Assembly (NCBI RefSeq): GCF_964340395.1
Contig: NC_135570.1
Location: forward strand, 16,687,822 to 16,715,321
Length of the DNA stretch: 27,500 bases
DNA from: Glandiceps talaboti
Taxonomy: Eukaryota > Hemichordata > Enteropneusta > Spengelidae
Reading direction: 5' to 3'
Both the position numbers and the translations under genes were made by a program. The notes below the pieces were generated by a model that was not told the DNA's origin, did no database searches, and saw only the letters and a program-made list of their open reading frames with translations. Below, piece by piece: positions 21,701 through 27,500 of this stretch; position 1 is the first letter of the stretch, and each line of letters starts with the position of its first letter.

Positions 21701-23792
21701 TACCGTACTAGATAATGTGCATGTCATGTACCTACCGTACTAGTTACTGTAAATGTCATATACCTACCATACTAGTTACTGTACATGTCATGTACCTACC
21801 ATACTAGTTACTGTAAATGTCATGTACCTACCGTACTAGTTACTGTAAATGTCATGTACCTACCATACTAGTTACTGTACATGTCATGTACCTACCATAC
21901 TAGTTACTGTGCATGTCATGTACCTACCATACTAGTTACTGTAAATGTCACGTAACTACCATACTAGTTACTGTACATGTCATACGTACCTACCATACTA
22001 CTTACTGTGCATGTCATGTACCTACCGTACTAGTTACTGTAAATGTCACGTAACTACCATACTAGTTACTGTGCATGTCATGTACCTACCATACTAGTTA
22101 CTGTAAATGTCACGTAACTACCATACTAGTCACTGTGCATGTCATGTACCTACCATACTAGTTACTGTAAATGTCACGTAACTACCATACTAGTCACTGT
22201 GCATGTCATGTACCTACCATACTAGTTACTGTAAATGTCACGTAACTACCATACTAGTCACTGTGCATGTCATGTACCTACCATACTAGTTACTGTAAAT
22301 GTCATGTACCTACCGTACTAGATAATGTGCATGTCATGTACCTACCGTACTAGTTACTGTAAATGTCATATACCTACCGTACTAGATAATGTGCATGTCA
22401 TGTACCTACCGTACTACTTACTGTGCATGTCATGTACCTACCATACTAGTTACTGTGCATGTCATGTACCTACCATACTAGTTACTGTACATGTCATGTA
22501 CCTACCGTACTAGTTACTGTAAATGTCATGTACCTACCATACTAGTTACTGTACATGTCATACGTACCTACCATACTACTTACTGTGCATGTCATGTACC
22601 TACCGTACTAGTTACTGTAAATGTCACGTAACTACCATACTAGTTACTGTGCATGTCATGTACCTACCATACTAGTTACTGTAAATGTCACGTAACTACC
22701 ATACTAGTTACTGTGCATGTCATGTACCTACCATACCAGTTACTGTAAATGTCACGTAACTACCATACTAGTTACTGTACATGTCATGTACCTACCATAC
22801 TAGTCACTGTGCATGTCATGTACCTACCATACTAGTTACTGTACATGTCATGTACCTACCATACTAGTTACTGTAAATGTCACGTAACTACCATACTAGT
22901 CACTGTGCATGTCATGTACCTACCATACTAGTTACTGTAAATGTCACGTAACTACCATACTAGTCACTGTGCATGTCATGTACCTACCATATAGTTACTG
23001 TAAATGTCACGTAACTACCATACTAGTCACTGTGCATGTCATGTACCTACCATACTAGTTACTGTAAATGTCACGTAACTACCATACTAGTCACTGTGCA
23101 TGTCATGTACCTACCATACTAGTTACTGTAAATGTCATGTACCTACCGTACTAGATAATGTGCATGTCATGTACCTACCGTACTAGTTACTGTAAATGTC
23201 ATATACCTACCATACTAGTTACTGTACATGTCATGTACCTACCATACTAGTTACTGTAAATGTCATGTACCTACCGTACTAGTTACTGTAAATGTCATGT
23301 ACCTACCATACTAGTTACTGTACATGTCATGTACCTACCATACTAGTTACTGTGCATGTCATGTACCTACCATACTAGTTACTGTAAATGTCACGTAACT
23401 ACCATACTAGTTACTGTACATGTCATACGTACCTACCATACTACTTACTGTGCATGTCATGTACCTACCGTACTAGTTACTGTAAATGTCACGTAACTAC
23501 CATACTAGTTACTGTGCATGTCATGTACCTACCATACTAGTTACTGTAAATGTCACGTAACTACCATACTAGTCACTGTGCATGTCATGTACCTACCATA
23601 CTAGTTACTGTAAATGTCACGTAACTACCATACTAGTTACTGTAAATGTCATATACCTACCATACTAGTTACTGTGCATGTCATGTACCTACCATACTAT
23701 AGCTAGTTACTGTAAACGTCACGTAACTACCATACTAGTTACTGTAAGTGTCATGTACCTACCATACTAGTTACTGTACATGTCATGTGTAA
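18703..23792. repeat. 32-bp minisatellite array, about 159 copies (5.1 kb)
   Basis: Contiguous 32-bp monomers made of CATGTCATGTACCTACC and ATACTAGTTACTGTA. The main variants are ACATG/GCATG/AAATG at the junction, CACGTAACTACC for CATGTACCTACC, ACCGTACTAG for ACCATACTAG, and a 34-bp form with CATACGTACC. The left kilobase (18703-19700) is rich in CCATACGTACC and TTACCATAC forms. From about 19700 rightward, monomers often alternate as dimers (GCATGTCATGTACC with AAATGTCACGTAAC). Thirty-two is not a multiple of three, so frames are short and end at TAG in ACTAGTT. There is no evidence of coding. Confidence 0.99.
20965..23635. repeat. 1444-bp higher-order duplication in the 32-bp array
   Basis: The rare phrase CATACTACTTACTGTGCATG, preceded by the 34-bp monomer, occurs at 21128, 21994, 22572 and 23437. 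The offset 21128 to 22572 is 1444 bp, equal to 45x32 plus 4 for two 34-bp monomers. The offset 21994 to 23437 is 1443, the missing base being accounted for by CATATAG instead of CATACTAG at about 22988. Variant monomers (GATAATG, CATACCAG, CATATACC) recur at the same offset. Homology starts near 20965 and stops near 23635. An 866-bp sub-period (27x32+2) is nested inside. Confidence 0.86.
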
Positions 23793-24199
23793 CTGTACAT
23801 TAAAATGTATATTAGATTTAGCTTTACGAATGTGTGAAAATATTACCAAGACTATGGACATCCTAAAAAAAAACATTTAACTTTGTCAAAGAAGGAGTAG
23901 TTTTTTTTATATTCATAATGATGTTATTCTTTATATTAAAAACTCGGCCTGAAAGGATTTCAATAGCCTATACATTACCTGCTAGGGGATGCCTAAGACC
24001 CCCGTGAGAGGTGGATAATCTCAAATCTCAAGCTTTTCCCGTTGCCGTTTACTGTCGAGATGTTGTTTCAATCATATGTATAAATATTTACATAAGTTAC
24101 TAATTGCAAGGATATGATGGTACTAATATTTGGTACGCGAGATATAGTAAGTCTATTCTCTCAGCCATGATGAAATACCCGGCATGTGAATATGATATG
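23793..24199. other. Spacer after the 32-bp array
   Basis: A single-copy-looking AT-rich stretch with a run of A (about 23866) and a run of T (about 23901). No gene or element is recognised. Confidence 0.5.
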
Positions 24200-24221
24200 G
24201 TGTGTGTACGCGCGCGCGCGC

Positions 24222-24252
<31 letters not shown>

Positions 24253-24265
24253 TGTGTGTGTGTGT
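24200..24265. repeat. Compound (TG)n-(CG)8-(TGCG)n-(TG)n tract
   Basis: 66 bp of nearly perfect purine-pyrimidine alternation with a (CG)8 core at 24209-24224 and TGCG units to its right. Alternating CG/TG is the classical Z-DNA-prone sequence. Such a long CpG run is notable in an AT-rich region. Confidence 0.97.
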
Positions 24266-24267
24266 TT

Positions 24268-24362
24268 TGCTTTACAGAGAGAGTTCAAGGAGCATGAGTC
24301 GTCCTGATGGAAAAATCCACCGACACACCTTCCCCCGACCGGGGAAAATGACCAGTCCCTTA
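24268..24362. mobile_element. Fragment of interspersed repeat sharing its end with 2998-3010
   Basis: CTTCCCCCGACCGGGGAAAA followed by TGACCAGTCCCTTA parallels CCCCCCACCAGGCTGGAGAAA followed by TGACCGGTCCCTA at the right end of the 2467-3009 segment. GCTTTACAGAGAGAG echoes GTTTTACAGGGGGG. This is probably a short, decayed copy of the same family. Confidence 0.35.
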
Positions 24363-24392
24363 TATCCTGCCAACTCTTACAATCATTGAAAT

Positions 24393-24465
24393 CATCTAAC
24401 ATTGTGGTACAATAGCATCTAACATTGTGGTACAATAGCATCTAACATTGTGGTACAATAGCATC
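24393..24465. repeat. 23-bp tandem triplication
   Basis: Three identical 23-bp units (CATCTAACATTGTGGTACAA plus TAG) start at 24393, 24416 and 24439. The perfect identity indicates a recent local expansion. Each unit contains ATTGTGGTACAAT, with 5-bp inverted arms. Confidence 0.97.
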
Positions 24466-25364
24466 GTGACCATACGTCTAATCTTGCATTTACAGAGTCA
24501 GAGCTCAATACCATAGGCGTCACTTAAAATTCTAATTAATTTCTTGACATAATATTTGTTTTCAACAGCAGACCATGAATTTATAACCACTAAATAAAAT
24601 TACGTGTTGTCACCATGCATAAACTTTTGAACACTTGTACCATCAAAGGACACCAGGAAACAGTTGAGTGTTATGTTTACAATTCACTCTAACACTCCAA
24701 TGTGAGTGACCACAGCGACGACCCCAACTTCCGTAGTGAGGCGTCAGCTTTATAGTTATTTGTGTAGTGCCATATATTGTATAGCAACTCCTGCATTTGA
24801 CAAGAACGTTATTTGGGTAAATACTAAGATATATGTACATACGAATAGTCGACAGTCTAGAGGCATCAATACCATTATTTGGTTTGTATTTGGAGAGGTC
24901 GATATGCTTTTTCTAACACGAAAATGCTTTTCATTATATGGGAGTAATTGTTAGAAAGATTCGTTGCCTTAATTTTGTTGACGTGGTAATGATGACGTTT
25001 CATACTATTGAAAACATGAAAAAGCTTAACACATAGGGTCAACACACTTTATGAACTACCCTGATGACACACACACTTTACATCGACGTCGAATGCAGCT
25101 TTTTACGAAAGCGTGAAAGAAAAACAAACATAGGCCTTACATTTCAAGATGACGTTTACCATACACTGAAGAAATGTCAGTACCAGCTGCCTTTCATTCG
25201 TTTTTGACGATCCTATAAAGGACTTTAGTTTTAGGTTCTAGAAATATGAAATTTACAAGTTGTAATAATATTAACCATGATGCAGTTCAGTCTGATCAAT
25301 TTTCAAATCAATTTCCAGTACAGACACTTTTTGGATCATAGCACAAGTTGGTTGAATTTCAGTT
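24466..25364. other. Spacer without identified gene
   Basis: Overlapping open frames on both strands around 24643-24954 have no recognisable motif and are mutually antisense. I see no gene. GTGAGTGACC near 24702 pairs weakly with TCACTC at about 24685. Confidence 0.5.
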
Positions 25365-25480
25365 CCCCAACAAGTTGGGGAGGAGGCTATTACAATTCAG
25401 TCCGTCTGTCCGTCCGTCCATCCATGGTTCGTAATACGTCATATCTCTAACATGCAGTATCCAATTTCATTCAAACCTGG
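25365..25480. mobile_element. Start of a dispersed repeat with terminal hairpin and TCCG-rich block
   Basis: A perfect 7-bp-arm hairpin CCCCAACAAGTTGGGG (25365-25380) is followed by GAGGAGGCTATTACAA and the pyrimidine-rich block CCGTCTGTCCGTCCGTCC. The order GGGGAGG, then ATTACAA, then repeated TCCG, then ATATCTC and TTCATTCAAACCTGGCA is a layout I associate with short dispersed repeats in invertebrate genomes, but I cannot name the family. The extent to the right is undetermined. Confidence 0.4.
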
Positions 25481-26090
25481 CAGGCACATATGTGACATAA
25501 TGACATAATTATCATATAGGACAAATGCAATATGCGTGTCACTTCTTTCACGACATTTGACAATGTTGACCACATTTGTAGTTAATATAAACCAATATTT
25601 ACTGGATAACAAAACTATTTTAAATATCAAGACGACACTCCATTCAAGTGTCTACCCCATATCATCAGGTACAAGCTTTCTCTTAAGACATTGACTTTCG
25701 ACATAACCTTTAGGGCCAATTACCAGAATAATGTCATTTCTTGAATATGATCACAGACACTTGTAGTATGTATTTGTTGCCAATGTCTTCTAAATCATGT
25801 TTTATTAACTTTGTACAGAACGGCGGCCATGTTTGTGGAGAATAACGTGGATTTATTTTACAACTCGAAAAATGTAGTGCATAGAGACTCTATTCAAGTG
25901 TCTATTGCTATGTTATCAGACTTGTTATGTATATATGTAGACTCTCATAATCCCCGCGTGTGACATCAAAGTACAGCAATATGAAATGTATCGATTTCTG
26001 ACGTCAGAAGTATAGTAAAATGGTCGGAACTGCGTTGAATTGTTTGTAAACATTAACCTGACAGTTACTATGTTGCTGTTGTTGATGACG
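25481..26090. other. Spacer with a 250-bp-spaced direct repeat and a CRE-like palindrome
   Basis: ACTCCATTCAAGTGTCTA (about 25637) and ACTCTATTCAAGTGTCTA (about 25887), each followed by a related segment with ATCA, lie 250 bp apart. TTCTGACGTCAGAA at 25996-26009 is a perfect palindrome containing the full CRE octamer TGACGTCA. No gene is seen. Confidence 0.5.
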
Positions 26091-26108
26091 ATGTTGTTGT
26101 TGTTGTTG

Positions 26109-26182
<74 letters not shown>

Positions 26183-26206
26183 GTTGTTGTTGTTGTTGTT
26201 GTTGTT
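26091..26206. repeat. (GTT)n-(ATT)n-(GTT)n trinucleotide tract
   Basis: About 21 bp of GTT units, about 70 bp of ATT units, then about 24 bp of GTT units. The long poly-Leu and poly-Asn frames read through it are artefacts of the tract. Confidence 0.98.
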
Positions 26207-26368
26207 AAAAGCGAACGTGTAAATCATAATGTTGTGACGTAAGACACAATGTGAAATAGGGTTTCGGTTATAATTGATGATTTTTCGAATATTGGACGTG
26301 ATCACCAAAGCTAACAGTGGATAAAAATCATCACATTCAGTCACATCGCCTTCTGGCACAAAACATAT

Positions 26369-26393
26369 CAACAACAACAACAACAACAACAAC
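26369..26393. repeat. (CAA)n microsatellite
   Basis: About eight CAA units. It is the reverse complement of the GTT tracts at 26091-26111 and 26183-26206, so the two loci can pair as a stem with a loop of roughly 160-260 bp. Confidence 0.95.
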
Positions 26394-26764
26394 GCGATGC
26401 TACACGTACACAGGTACATCAACATAGTTTGTATCAAGTACTAGACTTATTGTGTCTGTCATACAAAGATGCAACACGTTTGAAAATATGGTTTCCTGTT
26501 CAATTCACCGACCATCATAATCAGTGTAAACAGTGAATAAACAAATACAGCGCTTTTGGACACATCGCCTTTCGCGCAGACACTAACGTACGTAAACATG
26601 CTAACGTTACAACATCGTAAAAACCTCCATTTGTGATAGTTTCACCGCAGTGAAATCGTTGTCTGTTATGATTCAACTATTGATATAATTTTTTAATGAC
26701 TTTTGACAATGTGATTTGGAAAATTTCACTTTTTCGAAGTTTTAATTTGCCAGTGTTAATGTTT
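26394..26764. other. Spacer without identified gene
   Basis: AT-rich sequence with scattered CpG (for example TAACGTACGTAAAC near 26585). I see no repeat element or gene in it. Confidence 0.5.
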
Positions 26765-26956
26765 TTAGCGTATGAGCCGAGTTCTATGCATTACCGACAT
26801 CCATTCGTTAGTCAGTCTCTCGGCATTTCTAATTTTTTCCGATGAAAGTGTTGATAGTTTGTCAAAGAAATAGTCTCTTCTCTTGACAAACGTCCCGTCG
26901 TTGACAAAATGTTCCCTACCTGAAAGTCTGTGGTGTAATTTTACTGATCTCAACAT
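26765..26956 (-). CDS. Possible exon or small ORF, 63 aa, function unknown
   Basis: A minus-strand frame runs from ATG (26956-26954) to TAA (26767-26765). I do not recognise the product. It is the only frame in the window with ordinary globular-protein composition: basic (14 Lys/Arg against 7 Asp/Glu), no low complexity, no Cys, and a helical-looking stretch SSEKIRNAERLTNEWMSVM near residues 38-56. A strong splice-like junction CTTTCAG/GTAGGG lies at 26926-26914. It could be an acceptor (an exon beginning with GRE...) or a donor ending a 12-residue first exon, or simply chance. No poly(A) signal or homology was checked. The segment may belong to a gene extending beyond the window or to a decayed element. 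Seen: frame and composition. Inferred: coding status. Confidence 0.25.
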   Translation of the reverse strand: MLRSVKLHHRLSGREHFVNDGTFVKRRDYFFDKLSTLSSEKIRNAERLTNEWMSVMHRTRLIR

Positions 26957-27339
26957 ATAAGTTAGTAGCAGTAGCGACGGCAGCTTTATGAACGCAAAGC
27001 CGACTACATTCTCAAAAGTGAATGAAGAGCTGAGCGCTGTAGCCCCATCACTTCATAAAATTAATGTGCATTCATCGTAAAGTCTGAGAATATTTTAATT
27101 CAAAATTGTCATCATAATAGAAAAAAATAGTGGGTCTTTGTATATAATAAATAAATAATCTCCCTATCGGCTAGGAGGGATACCGCCGCCATGAAAGAAT
27201 CATTCGTGCTCGATGACGTAGCGCTCATTCGGAATACTAGGAGATTATATATAAAACTATTATCTGTAGCCATGTTGATATATATGTAATCATTAGAGTT
27301 AATTTGTAGTACTCTGAGATTAATTGGATGACCTTTTCA
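26957..27339. other. Unassigned region with a small inverted repeat and Kozak-like ATG
   Basis: TATATAA at 27141-27147 precedes GCCGCCATG (ATG at 27191), which opens a 32-codon frame ending at TAA 27287-27289. Inverted arms ATAATCTCC (27155-27163) and GGAGATTAT (27240-27248) flank the ATG. None of this is strong enough to call a gene or a transposon. Confidence 0.35.
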
Positions 27340-27353
27340 CCCCCCCCCCCCCC
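27340..27353. repeat. C14 homopolymer at the edge of the 31-bp array
   Basis: Fourteen consecutive C directly abut the first 31-bp monomer. C/G homopolymers of this size are error-prone in sequencing, so the exact length is uncertain. Confidence 0.95.
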
Positions 27354-27500
27354 AAGGCGGGGTCTATTGTGATGGGTTCTGTCCAAGGCGGGGTCTATTG
27401 TGATGGGTTCTGTCCAAGGCGGGGTCTATTGCGATGGGTTCTGTCCAAGGCGGGGTCTATTGCGATGGGTTCTGTCCAAGGCGGGGTCTATTGCGATGGG
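27354..27500. repeat. 31-bp GC-rich minisatellite, open at the right edge
   Basis: Units of AAGGCGGGGTCTATTGTGAT plus GGGTTCTGTCC start at 27354, 27385, 27416, 27447 and 27478 (truncated by the window end). The first two have TTGTGATGGG and the following ones TTGCGATGGG, a C/T difference at a CpG. The array continues beyond the window. Confidence 0.97.

Noticed and set aside
24643-24954. Overlapping open frames of 65 and 82 codons
   Set aside because: They are antisense to each other, have no motif, and match the length expected by chance in a region with few stops.
25925-26437. 170-residue protein with poly-Asn on the minus strand
   Set aside because: The length comes from reading the ATT/GTT trinucleotide tract. 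The flanking residues show no recognisable domain.

Overview
This window looks like non-coding DNA from an animal (metazoan) nuclear genome, probably a marine invertebrate. The evidence is a tRNA-derived SINE, the decayed C-terminus of a CR1/Jockey-type LINE ORF2 (IWNELPSDL motif), a gypsy-like LTR followed by a tRNA-Leu primer binding site, a LINE/SINE-type 3' tail, many eukaryotic microsatellites, AT-rich spacer and no prokaryotic gene organisation. The sequence alone does not fix the species. I could not confirm any complete protein-coding gene. Almost every long reading frame here is a by-product of tandem repeats. The only frame with gene-like composition is a 63-codon minus-strand segment at 26765-26956, which may be an exon or small ORF of unknown function.

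About 60% of the window is tandem repeat, in unrelated families placed close together. (1) A 33-bp minisatellite is split in two (2245-2466 and 3010-3230) by a 543-bp segment. (2) An (AT)46 tract lies at 3299-3390. (3) A 45-bp minisatellite of about 168 copies spans 4757-12320; its left two thirds has a higher-order repeat marked by single-T insertions. (4) A 32-bp repeat (12434-12529) sits in a G-rich interspersed element that appears to be interrupted by an LTR and primer binding site. (5) A 49-bp minisatellite spans 13658-15955, decayed at its left edge and carrying copies of its own right-edge junction inside. (6) An ancient, diverged repeat of about 150 bp spans 15960-16835. (7) A 32-bp minisatellite of about 159 copies spans 18703-23792, with a 1444-bp higher-order duplication and two inverted-repeat motifs per monomer. 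(8) A 23-bp triplication lies at 24393-24465. (9) A GC-rich 31-bp array begins at 27354 and runs off the right edge.

Between the arrays lie dispersed-element remnants: a SINE at 621-963 (minus), a LINE ORF2 tail at 4262-4399, an LTR plus PBS at 12721-12955, a LINE/SINE 3' end near 18110-18321, G-rich repeat fragments, and a CCCCAAC-hairpin/TCCG-rich repeat from 25365. The rest is unremarkable AT-rich sequence. Nothing here works as an operon or pathway. The biology of interest is satellite evolution: higher-order structure, boundary exchange, nested insertion and hairpin-forming monomers. The window could be intergenic, intronic or pericentromeric/subtelomeric, and the sequence does not decide between these.
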